Part shown: piece after piece, positions 35,732-48,049 of the stretch
Layout of the letters: the number at the start of each line of letters is the position of its first letter
Numbering within the stretch: the first letter of the stretch is position 1
Assembly (NCBI GenBank): GCA_963682025.1
Contig: OY821518.1
Span: 236,322,152 to 236,386,151 of the forward strand
DNA length: 64,000 nucleotides
Source of the DNA: Cordilura impudica
Taxonomy: Eukaryota; Arthropoda; Insecta; Diptera; Scathophagidae
Reading direction: 5' to 3'
Notes under the pieces: generated by a model
Seen by the model: only the letters and a program-made list of their open reading frames with translations
What the model was told of the DNA's origin: nothing
The model's database searches: none
Made by a program: the position numbers and the translations under genes

Positions 35732-36988
35732 GGGAGCAAAGTTGTATCATAAAGTTACTGGTCCGCCAGTGACGGTTGATACTTCGCCCATGCCTATAAC
35801 CTACCTCCACGTGGTGCTCCCGGGCAACGCTAGGCAAAGCCAGTTAATTCTGGTGATTATGCCTAGCGGCTAAAGGTTAAGGTCAGGTCCACCAAGTACT
35901 ATTCTTTTTGGGGAATAACTTGGTAGTGGCTAGTATGTGGCCAGGCTGGCTACGAAGCCTTACATGAGGTTATAAATAGGTACCACGGGTAAGCTATCAA
36001 GCCCAAGGTTACCTCACGGAGTCTTCATTGTCAAAGACAGCATAAACAAAAACACAAAACTGGAGGTGTCAAAACCTACCAGATGAAATGGTTGTCACAT
36101 CCCATAATTGTGTAGGTGTCCCAAGGTGTAATGAAGTAATGTAGGTAAGATGATAAGACGGTACATGAGCGAAAGGAGACCGGGTGTGGGTGCGTCAGTT
36201 GTCCTGACAAGAGACCATGACGGAGGAATGGAGCAAGAGTGTGGGTCGAAGACAAGTCAGCGTCCAAGACAAGTCGGAGACCAGTTGAAAAGCGAATTAC
36301 CGAAAGTTGACGTAAGCATCATCTAGCATGATGGCGCCGATTAGTAAGTTCGGAGCGTAGTAGACGGAGGCAGGCATGAGTCGAAAAGTTCGAAGCTGTG
36401 AATGGATGAGCTAGTACCAATCCTAGCAAAGATGGCCATTGCAGTAGAATAAGTAGGCAAGAGGGTCGGATGGAAGATGAGTCCAAGAACGCTTGAGTCA
36501 TTTGACAATACAGTGTTTCGCGGACGAAACGGAAATCGGTTGAAATGTTGTAATGAACGTTGTACATATCAGGGCCACCTGATAATAACAGCTAGTAAGA
36601 ACGAACGTGGTAGGCAAATGGACGGTTATTGGAAGTATGTGTTTTTGCAAGTGCTGCGGATGACCGAGGACAATGTGTTGTACCCTTAAATAGCTTTTTT
36701 GGGAACGGCCCCTCGGGGAGTTTCGTGGTGGCTGTGGTAGCCCAAAATCGCGGGAAGAACACAGTTCGATGTGGAGTTGCATTACAACCAAACGGGTCTA
36801 CGTCCCATAGGCTTTTAGATCGGGCCAACCCAATAGCAAAGGAAGGAGTTTATGCCAAAACAATTCTCCTAGTTTGCTACCATCTAAGGAAGGGGCGCCG
36901 GTGGACGCCTTGTATCTCACCAAGTGCTAAGCACACCGTGTGGTTAAGTCAATATGACAGGAACGCACGTAAAACTCAAAGAGACTTC
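35732..36988. mobile_element. unclassified 1.26-kb element, copy 1, with 15-bp target duplication
   Basis: Starts GGGAGCAAAGTTGTATCATA and ends CGTAAAACTCAAAGAGACTT plus C. Identical TGTCCGTCCGTCGGT copies flank it at 35717-35731 and 36989-37003. It aligns end to end with 60275-61566. There are no terminal inverted repeats, no poly(A) tail and no recognisable protein; minus-strand frames of about 90-160 codons are not conserved in length between copies. It is less AT-rich than its surroundings. Precise ends and 14-15-bp duplications suggest target-primed insertion, as in R1-type non-LTR elements, with this being a non-autonomous member. That is inference. Confidence 0.75.
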
Positions 36989-37003
36989 TGTCCGTCCGTC
37001 GGT

Positions 37004-37484
37004 CTATCTGTCTGTCTGTTCTAATCACGTTTATTCAGAAAATAAACCATTTACATAAGTAAAATTATGATAGTATAATTTTTCGTTATTTCGAGCAGGT
37101 GGGTATTTAAAATGGAGTGAACCAAGTCCAATATATGTAGTGGAAGTGCCTTAATTTTGGACATAACGGTATATCACAAAAAAAAGTCGAGCTAATAGAA
37201 AAAAACCAAGTGCAAATTTGAAATCAGCGACCTCAAATTAGTAAAAAATTGATACAAACTTAAAACAAACACAAAAAAAGTTAAATTTTGTTTCCTTGTG
37301 TAATCTTTGATCTACTTCCACATTTTCGTTTAAGGAGGCTATATTCTCTTCAGTACTCATATTTCGTCGATATGTTGGTGTCATTGCATCCGTTAGGAGT
37401 ATGTGGTATGAAATCTATCTACAGTTTTACGGATGGCTTGCTTAGATGGACGTTTATGTGCGCCATGAAAAAATTACGAAATGA
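37004..37484. other. non-coding stretch
   Basis: Begins with the remainder of the GTCY tract (CTATCTGTCTGTCTG) of the repeat interrupted at 35731. Nothing further recognised. Confidence 0.5.
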
Positions 37485-37845
37485 ACCGATCATGGCCATA
37501 ATTGGTCATTTTTCACAAAAAAAATATACAAACCAAATTTGAGAAAAATCTGTGCAATATTTTTGTTTTCTGATCGATTTAAATGAAGATCGGAAAGCAG
37601 CCCTATATCGGGACTATAACTAAAAATGATCCTACAGAGCTCATTTTTGGGGTACAAATTAATGGGTGTACTAAACATATAAAACCAAATTTGGCCGAGA
37701 TTTAAATGTTGTTTGGATGTTAAGGCAAATTAATTTGAACTCATAGGGATCATTTGTATGGGGACTAGGTCAGAAAATACACCGATTTTCTCCAATTTCA
37801 ATAGCGTTAATGCTATGGCCAACAATAGTATATACATATATGCTT
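37485..37845 (-). repeat. Helitron-like family 1, internal fragment
   Basis: Contains CAAACCAAATTTGAGAAAAA, GATTTAAATGAAGATCGG, GGGGACTAGGTCAGAA and TCCAATTTCAATAGCGTTAA in family 1 order; both ends are lost. Confidence 0.65.
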
Positions 37846-38118
37846 AGCGGTACAGTGTAAAAAAAGATATTAATGTTCCGTGGGACCAGGGCAACATTTT
37901 GTAAAATTACACTACTCAACAATTTTAAACTTTTTGCAGAACCTGTTGTATTCTTTGCTATATTTTTCGGAACTGGAACTTAAAATAATGAATATGTGGC
38001 AGCTCCGAGTAGACTGATTAAAGCTGATTAATTTTCTACACAAAATAACTTAAACTATTTTTGCATTTTTTTTAGAAACCGGTAGCAAATAATTTCGTTA
38101 ATATAGAGGTTATTTAAA

Positions 38119-39330
38119 AACAGGTGAAAGTGTAAAATTCAGCTGTGCCGAATCTTTGATACCCTCCACCTCGGTTTGAGTGTTGATAATAAATGTAAAC
38201 AAAATATTGGAAAAAGTACACAATTTGTTAAACTTAATAAAATTATTTCAGCAAATTCTTTGGGTTGGTTTTCGTAATTTCTATTATTTCGGATTTATTT
38301 GGGTGTTTGCTTTTTGGTCATTGTGGTTGCTGATCGGCATGCATTTAGGTTATATACCTATATTCATGCGTTTCCGGTTATATGACATAACTTCTCGTTT
38401 AATTTAGTTTTTGCTAATTAAATAGCTCGCCCTAACCTCCATTGCAAAGGTAATGGTTGCGGTAGGGTGCCTACATGCATTAAATCGTGCTAATTGGAGA
38501 TGGCTGTATAGTTCCTTTTAACTGGCCAAATATTTCTTCATTGCGGCCATATAGGTCGGATGGAGTAACAAAATAATAACCAAAAAAAGCTCTCTCAACT
38601 TTTTTATTAAAATATTGCCATATTTGGAAAACATAGAGAATAAATTTATAATAATAAATAGTTATATTAGGGATGCCAAACGCAAAAAACCAAATGTCCC
38701 AAACATTTTAAATAAAATAATTTGTTCTCTTTATTTTCTGAAAAACTTAAAATTTTCATCCAAAAAAAATTGTGAAAATTTATATATAAAAAATAACATT
38801 CTCATGAAATTGCGTTTATTTATGTAACAGTTTTTATGTTTGCAATTCTTAAATATCATTTGAAGTTTTCTAAAATTCATTGAATTTAAATTAATGTTTT
38901 CTGTGGTGTGATTCTGTAAATTTCAACGATCCGACAATCGTAATATATATCGACAGCTATTGTTGTTTGCACTAAGGATTAAGTGATTCACTAAGTACAT
39001 ACATCTTAACTACAGTCGACAAATCTATTTTTCTATTTATTTAAATTGTAAACAAGTGGCATCTCTGTCAAAATAAGCGAAAAACACAAAGAAGAATATT
39101 TCTGTTTATTTATTTGAAAATGACGTAATGAATTGAATATGCTATTTAATTTTTTTATTTATATAAAAAAGTTTTTTAATAGAAGCAAAATATTTTCACT
39201 ATTTTATGATTTTTATTTATGTATGACGACTTTTCAACCTAAAAATTTAACTTTTTATCGATTGAATAAACAACACAAAAATGCTTGTCGATTCGACTAT
39301 CGTTAAAAGAAGTTACTCAAAAGCTATTAT
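38119..39330. repeat. Helitron-like family 2, long copy 1
   Basis: Starts AACAGGTGAAAGTGTAAAAT, a decayed form of the ACAAGTAAGA terminus, then a hairpin ATTCAGCTGTGCCGAAT and TGATACCCTCCACC. It matches 62758-64000 along about 1.2 kb with small indels, including the block GGTTATATACCTATATTCAT and the CGCCCTAACCTCCATTGCAA stretch. The frame at 38180-38407 is not preserved in the second copy. Confidence 0.65.
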
Positions 39331-40208
39331 GCCAATGCCAATATTTTTTTTAAATGTAAACATTTTTTAAATGTAAACATATTTGGTGTTTTTTTTGGAA
39401 TTTCAATTTGTGTTTAACGAATAAAATTTATACATATATTAAAGATGTAACTGATGTCTTTTAAATTTAAAATTATTATTTCCGACGTTTTGATACGATT
39501 TTCTGAAATTCAGTTAATATTTTCTAATTTATAATTGGAAATTTTAATTCCAGTTTTTAGAATTGATATTTTCTAAAATCTGAATGGAAAATTTATAAAG
39601 TGCAATTTTGTATTTATGTGAATAATAATGCTTTAGTAATTATAAACAATTTTTAAAAATTAGATGTAATCGCAATCAGATATATTGTAGGTAAAGCAGA
39701 ATAATAATTCTATATAACTATGTAGAACCTTTTTGAAAGCAAAAAACTCATTGATAACTCGGAAACTCTATTTTGTGAAGACAACAAAAAGTTAATATGC
39801 CAAATTTATGTTCATATTTGTAAAAGAATAATGAAAAAACGTATGAAATAAAAGACCGGCCCGTGTATACTCTTAACATTGTTCTGTATGATATTTAGTC
39901 GAAAATATTGACATTCATGTTAAAATAGACATAACTATTGCAAAGCTAATTAGAAAAAAAAAATTGTGGCGCCATCTACTGTGGCATAGTCACGCTGAGC
40001 AAAATGAAGTGACACTCTGTTAATGCAAAAGAAATGTATTTTCCCCACAACAAAAAATTGCAGAAATTTATGTAAATAAAATAATATACCGTATAATATA
40101 TGTAAATATTACACACAAAAAATACAACATCGAACGTTATTTTTGAATTTTTCTCTTTAAATAAAATAATACATAAAATTTTTTTTTGCTAAATTTACAT
40201 TGTTTTTT
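39331..40208. other. AT-rich gene-free stretch
   Basis: No gene, RNA or element ends recognised. Confidence 0.6.
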
Positions 40209-40588
40209 GATGTGTAAACATCTATACGCGAAGGGGGGTAAATTTCTATTTCACAATACAATCACAAAAACAGCGTAACTCATATCGGTGTGAGCTGAAG
40301 CAGATAAAGCAGTGTGACTTATGATTGTATTGGTGAAAAAATTATGATATAACATTGCTTTTTTATGCCACTTTTTTAAAAGCGTCATCTATGTATCACT
40401 TATATACGTTTATATTGGGATATTTTTAACGTTTTACAGCAAAGGGTGGTTGAATTAGGTGAAACAGTTTTTGCTATAAGTGATAAATAGATGACGCTTT
40501 CTGTTTTATTTTAAAAAATGATATAAAAAAATTTTTAATTACTAGATGTTTACACATCTTCCCTGTGATCGGACTCACATGATTTTTT
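40209..40588. mobile_element. multi-hairpin (foldback) element, copy 1
   Basis: Outer arms GATGTGTAAACATCTA and TAGATGTTTACACATC; an inner stem pairs CAATACAATCA (about 40254) with TGATTGTATTG (about 40322); a second stem pairs GCGTCATCTATGTATCACTT with AAGTGATAAATAGATGACGC (40382 and about 40478). Ends with ACTCACATGATTTTTTTT. The second copy is at 54098-54479 with all stems kept. No ORF; family unknown. Confidence 0.75.
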
Positions 40589-40939
40589 TTTATTGACAAC
40601 TAGGTATGCTGGTGAATTTTTATTCCCTTTATATTAACACGTAGTGTCTGCTTGTCGAAAAAATTTTGGATCGATTTTAACCCCTTTCCCGTGACCCATT
40701 CGATCTGACAGTTTGCAGGCAGGCTCGTGGCAATGACAGAAATGATCTAATAATTTTTTTTGGTGATGCCAAAACAATGGAAACTTTTAAATTTTTCTAC
40801 CAGAGTTGATAAAAAAATTACAAAGGATTAGCTTTTATTATATTATTACCACAACGACCACCAAAACAACAAGTCCAGCTATGACAACAATACAACATTT
40901 AGAATAACAACAAGAACAATATAGAAACGTCATATTTTT

Positions 40940-41711
40940 CATTATGTGGTTTGGGCATAATGACTTTGTGCTGCTGTTTGTAACAACCAAAAATATTTGA
41001 CCTAGACCCATCTTTAATTATACCGATCGAATCAGAATCACTTTTTGAGTTGATTTAACAATGTCCGTCCGTCCGTCCGTCCGTCCGTCTGTGTGTCCAT
41101 GTAAACCTCGAAATCAAACTGCAGGTCGCAAATATGAATATATTTTGACGAAATTTGGTATATAAGCTTTTATCGGCCATGGGATGAACGCTATTGAAAT
41201 TGGTGAGAATCGGTCCATGTTCAGACCTAGCCGCCATACAAATTACCCCTATGAAATCGACATAAATTGCCATAAGATCCAAATTGTCATATAGATCTTA
41301 CTCAAATTGGGTTTGTATGCGTTCATTACATCTATTAATGAGCAGTCCACAAATTATCCCTTTGACCCCGTATAGAGCTGCTTCCCGATCTTCACTTAAA
41401 TCTATTAAAAAACAAAAATATTGCACTGATTCTTCTCATATTTTGTTTATATATGTTTTTGCAAAATACAAGAGACTTTACCAAACATGATCAGGATCGG
41501 TCCATTTTTGGACCTAGTCCCCATATAGATATAGCATCCGATATGAACTTTTTCATATCTGAATCCAAAAAAATTAATAAAAATCCCACTCAATTTTGGT
41601 TTTTGCTTATTTTCTATGTCCAGTTAGTTGGGCCTAAGAGATAGGGTTTCTAAACGCGTGGTATAGGGTATCGTATAGTCGGTCTAGATCGACTATAATT
41701 TTCTTACTTGT
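40940..41711 (+). repeat. Helitron-like family 1, near-complete copy
   Basis: From ATTATGTGGTTTGGGCATAA through TTATACCGATCGAATCAGAA, a GTCCGTCCGTCCGTCCGTCC tract, to GGTATCGTATAGTCGGTCTA and the CTTACTTG terminus. The palindrome near the end is imperfect here (GTCTAGATCGAC). Confidence 0.85.
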
Positions 41712-41879
41712 TTTTTTTAATTTTTCAGACATTTCCCTGGACCTGTTCCACCGCTTTTAATGATTTTTGAAATAGAAATCTTTCCATGAATTTGGTGAAT
41801 CATTCTCACTGAAAATGATCACCTTAGCTATCCTGTTGAGGGCGTGATCGTGACAAGAACAACATAGAAAATTATATTT

Positions 41880-42197
41880 TTTCAAGACTTTTTTTTAGTT
41901 CTTCATTCAAATCTCGGGCCGTAATCGACCGATTTGGACGATTTTAAACAGCAAACTTCTCAGGATGTTGATGAATTATTTTTTATGTCAACGAGCACCC
42001 TAGCTGCCCGATTGATGCCGTCATCTTGATTTCCACAGACGGACAGACGGACAGACGGACATCGATATATCAACTCGGTTGTTATAAGAAGGATCACAAA
42101 TATATATATTTTATGCGGTCCAAAATTTTTGTTCTAATTATTACAAACGGAATGACAAACTTATATATACCCTCTGCACACTGGAGTGGAGGGTATA
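41880..42197 (-). repeat. Helitron-like family 2 fragment
   Basis: Includes TCGACCGATTTGGACGATTT, a GACGGACAGACGGACAGACG tract, and ends GTATATAT... CACTGGAGTGGAGGGTATAA, the inverted counterpart of 35604-35660. Confidence 0.6.
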
Positions 42198-43050
42198 AAA
42201 ATGTAATCCCAAAATAATTCATAGGAAAAAATTTCAGATTCTAAGCATTTATGGAAGCGTTCTCAGAATCTGAGCAGAGTCCAACAACAAAATTACGCAT
42301 AACCTTAAGGTATTTATATCTTTTTAAAGATTTTGTACCTCTCCCCAGCAATAAAGCAAATAATATGGATTATAAATTTTTCAGGTTGAGATAACATGCT
42401 TTTACTTTAATTAAAGCTAAAACATTAGAACATTTCTTTAAAAAAATTGATCTCATTAAATGCTAAAGATCTCAAATATGAGTTTTTGCTTTTATATTTT
42501 TAAAAACAAAAACGTAATATTATAAATCAAGTAGAAGTTAATAACAACAATTAAAACAAACAAAAATTGAACGAGAAGTTATCAAAAAAAACTGTTAGGG
42601 AAATCCCTCATAAATTTTCCTGTATGGTGTGTTCAGACAATATAACTATTTATTTATTCCGCGAATGAAAAAAAAAACCAATTGAGTCGTAAATATTTTT
42701 TTATTTTAATAACTGAAAGTATTAAGAAAATTTATTGAAGCAAAATAAAACAAATATGAACTGCTGAAAATATAAACAATAAATTATTAGTATTCATAAT
42801 TCTATATAATTCTTTTATTTTGCCATTAAAACTTAAAAAAAAACTTGTTTTATGAACTACATGCTTTTTTCATATACAAATATGGTTCGGTTAAATCAAT
42901 ATTAATCGATTTATTAAACATTGAAATAAACTAAATCATAATTACTAAATCGTTAACGCTTACAAACTTAAGTTAATTCCGTATTACAATATATTTTTTT
43001 TTTTACAAACACCACTTTGATGGTGTCCATGTTCCAATTGTAGATTCCCT
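42198..43050. other. AT-rich gene-free stretch
   Basis: Nothing recognised. Confidence 0.55.
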
Positions 43051-43057
43051 CAAATGT

Positions 43058-43639
43058 TTGGGTGTTGCTCTTGATAGTGGTCTCAATTTTGGAAACCATA
43101 TTTTTGCGGTTTCGGCGAAAGTGGGTATGTCTCTTCGATCACTCCATAATCTTGACTGTTTTCTGCCAGTTAGAATAAAAATTAACCTTGCTCACTCACT
43201 TCTTATGACTCACATTCTCTATTGCTTAGATATTTATTTTGGAACAAATAAAACAAATTTAAAGCGTTTGCGTTTAATTTTTAATCGAATATTAAGGTAT
43301 ATTTTCGGCCTTAAAATCTCTGATCCGGTATCTAATTACTCTTATAATTTTATACAGTGCTCTTTTCAAAGCTTTATAAAAATTAGAATCCTGTTAGCTT
43401 TTCACCATCTAATGGCCTCGCGTGAACCCAAGGATATTTTTGACTCCTTCAAGTTCTCACGATCTTCTAGACACCCTGAAATAATTCTTCCGAGGATTTC
43501 TACCTCCGTTTTTGAAAAATCATTCCACATAAGAGCGTCCAGACTTTGGAATGGGCTTCCCGTGAATCTGAAAAGTTTAAGTTATACGGCATCCGTCATG
43601 AAACATAAGTACTTGGAGTATTTCGCTATTAATCATTAA
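43058..43639 (+). pseudogene. non-LTR retrotransposon ORF2, C-terminal fragment
   Basis: The frame starts in the reverse transcriptase thumb (CLKFLGV-like text just upstream, then LDSGLNFGNHI) and ends with LPRISTSVFEKSFHIRASRL then WNGLPVNLKSL, the typical C-terminus of Jockey/CR1-type polymerases. The catalytic domain is missing, so this is a 5'-truncated copy. 582 bp remain open. The 3' region ends near TGAATAAACTTTGCATTCAA. Confidence 0.7.
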
Positions 43640-44022
43640 CTTACCAAAGGATTGTTATTTATTTTTCTTCAAATTAAGTATTATTTTTATTCTTTAGTTC
43701 TACCTTATTTTAGCTTACTGTTCATTATCTTCTTATATATTAAAAGAATTTATGAATAAACTTTGCATTCAAGATTTTTTTCAATATTTTTCTTCCCTCA
43801 AACCTAATTAACGTAGGCTGTTAACATAGGTCTAAGAACAGTCAGTGGATCAAGCTCCTTCTTTTGAGCTATTAACTGCTTAAATTCGTTGGGTTTGAGG
43901 AAAGTTATGCGTGGAGAATCAACTTTACTTTTACTGTACGTTAACTTATCTTGGCATATTTTGGCATTACTGTACGTTGAATTCTCTATGCAAATTTTGG
44001 TGTTATAAAAATTAATATAGTA

Positions 44023-45318
44023 AAGGGTCCGCCAAATAACTTTTTTTTTTTTTTTTTGAAAATGCTATAAAAAAAAACTACTGAATATTATCTCAAATTT
44101 CTTTTTTTATTTGGAAGTACAATCCTTCCGGTTAATAATGGAAAATAATTTCATTCAAATGGCTGCATCGGCTGGCCATGCAGTAGCCTACACGATCGGT
44201 CCAATTTTTAAGCACAATATCGATTGTGTGCAGCTGTATTTCATCAATGGCTTCACGAATATTGTCCTTTAAAGCGTCAATTGTCTCTGGCTTGTTGGCG
44301 TAACACTTATCTTTGACGGCACCCCACAAATAATAGTCCAACGGTGTCAAATCGCAGCTCCGAGGTGGCCAAACGACATCAGCTCTGCGGCTGATAATGC
44401 GATCTTCAAAAACAGGGCGCAAAACATCGAGTGTAGCTTCGGCTGTGTAGCACGTAGCGCCGTCCTGTTGAAACCAAATGTTGCCAATATCCTCCTCTTC
44501 AATTTTTGTGAACAAAAATTCGTTCAACATGGCCCGATAACGATCGCCATTGACTGCATCGGCCACTCCTTGCTCATTTTCGAAGAAAAATGGCCGAATT
44601 ATGCCTCTGGACCAAAATCCGCACCAAACAGTGACTCGTTTTGGGTGTTTCGGCTTTTCAATGTATGGGTGCGGGTTTTCTGTACCCCAAATGTAACAAT
44701 TTTGCTTGTTTACATACCCGCCAAGATCAAAATGAGCTTCATCTGAAAAGATGATTTTTTTTGGCAAAATCGGCATCTTCTGTAAGTCGATCGCAGGCCC
44801 ACTTAGCGAAGCGAAAACGCATTGGATGGTCAGTTGGCTTCAACTCCTGAACCAATTGGACTTTGTATGGCGTCATACCAAAATTCGTCTCAATGATGCC
44901 ACCGAAATGTTCAATTCTTGAGAACGACGGTGTATTGATGTTGATGGCGCTTCACGCACACTTTCTGCCACAGCAGCAATATTCTCGGGTGTACGCACTG
45001 TTTTTGGCTTTTCACGCTTTGGTTTATCGATGAGGATGCCAGTTTCTTTCACTTTTTTCACAAGATAACGAACATACGGAGCTGACGGTGCTTCTCTTCT
45101 TCCAAAATCCGTACGCAATTTTCGCACTCATTCTGCAACATTACCATGATTTTCAAAGTAATGTCGCAATATTTCCAAGCGTTGTTCAAGCGTATACACA
45201 ACCATATTCGTTCAGCGGAAGGATAACAGTAATTATCTGTCAAATCAGACATGAGCTAAGTGTTACCATTCACGAAATAAGCACTAGTTGAAAAAAAAAC
45301 GTTAGATGGCGGACCCTA
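44023..45318 (-). mobile_element. DD41D mariner-type transposon with AGGGTCCGCCA ends
   Basis: AAGGGTCCGCCAAATAAC at 44023 is inverted at the right end as GTTAGATGGCGGACCCTA, ending at 45318. TA lies on both sides. The 1296-bp length is close to the CAH1-intron element (1306 bp), but the terminal repeats differ. The transposase gene inside is frameshifted. Confidence 0.85.
44132..45220 (-). pseudogene. DD41D mariner-type transposase, frameshifted
   Basis: N-terminal helix-turn-helix pieces lie in two frames (YTLEQRLEILRHYFEN-like text near 45180-45200, then VRKLRTDFGRREAPSAPYVR at 45127), followed by KPKTVRTPENIAAVAESV and IHRRSQELNISVASLRRIL. The frame breaks again between 44873 and 44776. 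The catalytic region is open: IIFSDEAHFDLGGYVNKQNC (first Asp), [20 protein letters not shown] (second) and PPRSCDLTPLDYYLW (third, 41 residues after the second), ending SHLNEIIFHY. The spacing places it with the CAH1-intron transposase. At least two frameshifts make it inactive. Confidence 0.8.
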
Positions 45319-45429
45319 TATAAGAAAACCTGGGAGAATAATTTCAATTCTCAAATTAAAGTGTTGCCAATTCTTAACTTCAAACCAAATATGGTTGCCA
45401 CTCTTCAAAAAAATGTTGTATTTCTCGCA

Positions 45430-47055
45430 AAAGGTATGAAAAAACTTTTAAATATACAAATGCTAGTTCTGCTACCCCAACTCTTATAATGGATGTCTAA
45501 ATATTCACTGACCCGGTTGATAAGGCTAACCTTTTAGCTAAACTTTTTGCAAAAAATTCGTTTTTTTCCGGATAGTGATCAACCACTGCCCGAGCTTCAA
45601 AAGGTATCTTGCACTATGCCTAAAATTTCTTCCAAGCACATGCAGGCAGTTTAAAAGGTTCTTTCAGCTCTCAACGTAAATAAGTCTCAGGGGCCGGATG
45701 GTATACCAACTTTGGTGCTGAAACAGTGCTCTTTGACGCTAGCTAGTCCATTGGCCAACCTTTTCAGCCTTTCGTAACGTGCGGGAGTCTCCCTGTTGCT
45801 GGATGGTTGCAAATGTCCAACCAATCCCTAAAAAAGGTGAGGCTAGGCTAAAAACACTTAAAATTAGCATCCACTAGCCATATGCTCTGCGTTCTCAAAG
45901 ATGATGGAGAGCATGATCAATTACCATATTGTCAACTACCTAGAGGCCAACTCACAGTATGTCGATCCATTCGCAATCTTGGCGAAAGTAAGGTGGTTGC
46001 TCTAGATATTTCCAAGGCGCATTGTTATCAAAGTTTATTCCAATTGAGGGCGGCATTGACTTCTCTCGATTTACATCGAGTTTTCTCAGAAATCGCACAA
46101 TACGTGTTGTTATTGATGGGGTCTCACCCAATGACTTTCACCTTAAAGCAGGGGTAGCCCAAGGTTCTGTTCTTTAACCTTCTCTTTGCTTTATCTTTCT
46201 GAATGACCTTCTTGGTCAAACCTTCAATTCTATATACTCTTTAGCAGATGCCAGCAAAATTTGTCATTCATTTTCCTTCCATTGTAGGCCAAGTCTTATG
46301 GAGGTAGGGGGCAAAAGGCGGACAATGAATGACATACTAAATCAAGACCTATTAAAATCTCCGAGTGGGGTAAAACGAATAGGGTTTATTTTCATGCGCA
46401 GAAGCCTCAATGTTATTTGTTGACCCATAGGGCTATGGATTCAACAATGTCATCTGTATATATTTGGTTGATATAGGTAGTGAGGAATTGGATTCTCTTG
46501 ATGTTCTGGGCACGAGAATTCGAAGTGATGTTCGTTGGAACGAGCATGCTTTTCAAGTATCGAAAGAAGCATTCAAGTATCTTGGTTTTCTAAAACGATG
46601 CAAAAATTACTTCACTCTCCTTAAAATCTATAGCACTTACATCTGACCGAAAATGGAATACAACTAGAGCTACTGGACTGTGTGCATAGGAGGGCGTTGA
46701 TGCTCATTAATGACAGTAGGATATCCAGCTCTATGGACTCGTTGGAACATCGTTGGAATGTTGATTGTGTAGCACTGTTGGCGAATTCATATTAAGTGTC
46801 CGAATTTCAGTTCGCTCTACCCACTTCTCTAGTAGATCCCATCCGTTTGTAGTCTATTGTCAAGTTGACTGCACATCGCATTACAGAGAATTTTTTTTAT
46901 CAAATCTGTCCTGACAGTTACAATCAAATACAATTTAACTCAAATATCCACAAACAATACTCCCTCTTTCCTCCTTCCCATGACCTATTTTCCTGAAATC
47001 AATGCATTTGAACGAGGCATCCCCTGAGTCAATAATTATTTAAAAAAAAAAAAAA
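45430..47055 (+). pseudogene. degraded non-LTR retrotransposon (Jockey/CR1-type) with poly(A)
   Basis: Blocks spread over three frames: VDKANLLAKLFAKNS (about 45510), LSALNVNKSQGPDGIPTLVL (about 45670), MESMINYHIVNYLEA (about 45905), ESKVVALDISKA (about 45985), FHLKAGV-like QGSV text (about 46140), LADASKICHSF (about 46245, where the catalytic ADD has become ADA), LGTRIRSDVRWNEHAFQVSK (about 46505) and a C-terminal CPDSYNQIQFNSNIH. Many stops and shifts. A run of A at about 47042-47055 closes the copy. Confidence 0.7.
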
Positions 47056-47519
47056 ATATATGATTTCAAAACTCCATTTGATTTGATTTTTTTCCCTTAA
47101 AAGAAAAAAATATATTATACGAATTCTACGAAAAAAATAGTTAAGAAGAACAAAAAAAAAATAAAAAAGAGACCCAATAACTCTAATTTCCATCAACGGG
47201 TTGTTCGCAGTCAGGCAGCCGAATAAAAGCTATTTTTCAAGAATTTTTATTGGAAAGATGTTTTAATTTATTAATTATATTTTAATATATACATATTGCG
47301 GTAACTTCTAACTTTATTCTGATATTTTTTAAGTATAAAAAATAATTTTTAAAGGAGGTATAGATTATCTCCGGCAGCTCCTCTAAGGCGTTTTGCGATC
47401 AGCACGATATCTCTGGATTGGATCATCCAAAACAAAGAAGCAAGCTAAATATTATATAATTCATTTTTAAATGACGGTTTCTTTAATTTTTTATAAACCA
47501 GGAAAATATTTTTATATTG

Positions 47520-47865
47520 CAAGTAAGAAAATTATAAGATGTATAGGCCGACAATACGACACCCTATACCATACATTTAGAGGAATGGTCTTAGCTGCAA
47601 CTAATTAGATAAGCAAAAACCAATTTTGAGTGGCTTTGTTATTAATTATTTTTCCCGCAGATATGAAAAATTTCATATCGAATGTTATATTTATATGGAG
47701 ACTAGGTCGAAAATGAACCGATCCTGATCATATTTGGTAACGCCACTAATTTTTTTCGCAAAAACATATATGAACCAAATTTGAGAAAAATCTGTGCAAT
47801 ATTTTCGTTTTTTGATAGATTTAAGTGAATATCGAGAATCAGCTTCAAACGGGAGGCTATGACAA
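47520..47865 (-). repeat. Helitron-like family 1, 3'-half fragment
   Basis: Starts CAAGTAAGAAAATTATAAGA, keeps ACCCTATACCATACATTTAG and GATAGATTTAAGTGAATATC, and stops mid-element. Confidence 0.75.
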
Positions 47866-48049
47866 AGAATTGAGTCGTTTATTTCAAAAACCAGTCAAGC
47901 AACAAATTATTGATTTAGAGTAAATAAAAGAAAATTTCCTAGAAACTTAATTTCTTTTTTTTTAGAAAAATTATATTTATATCTATATTTGTGTAACTGT
48001 TTGATAAATATAAAACCTATTTTTATCTATATTAACATGTATTAAAAAA

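Noticed and set aside
38180..38407. Hydrophobic 75-codon ORF (possible membrane protein)
   Set aside because: Not preserved in the second copy of the repeat at 62830; no family resemblance.
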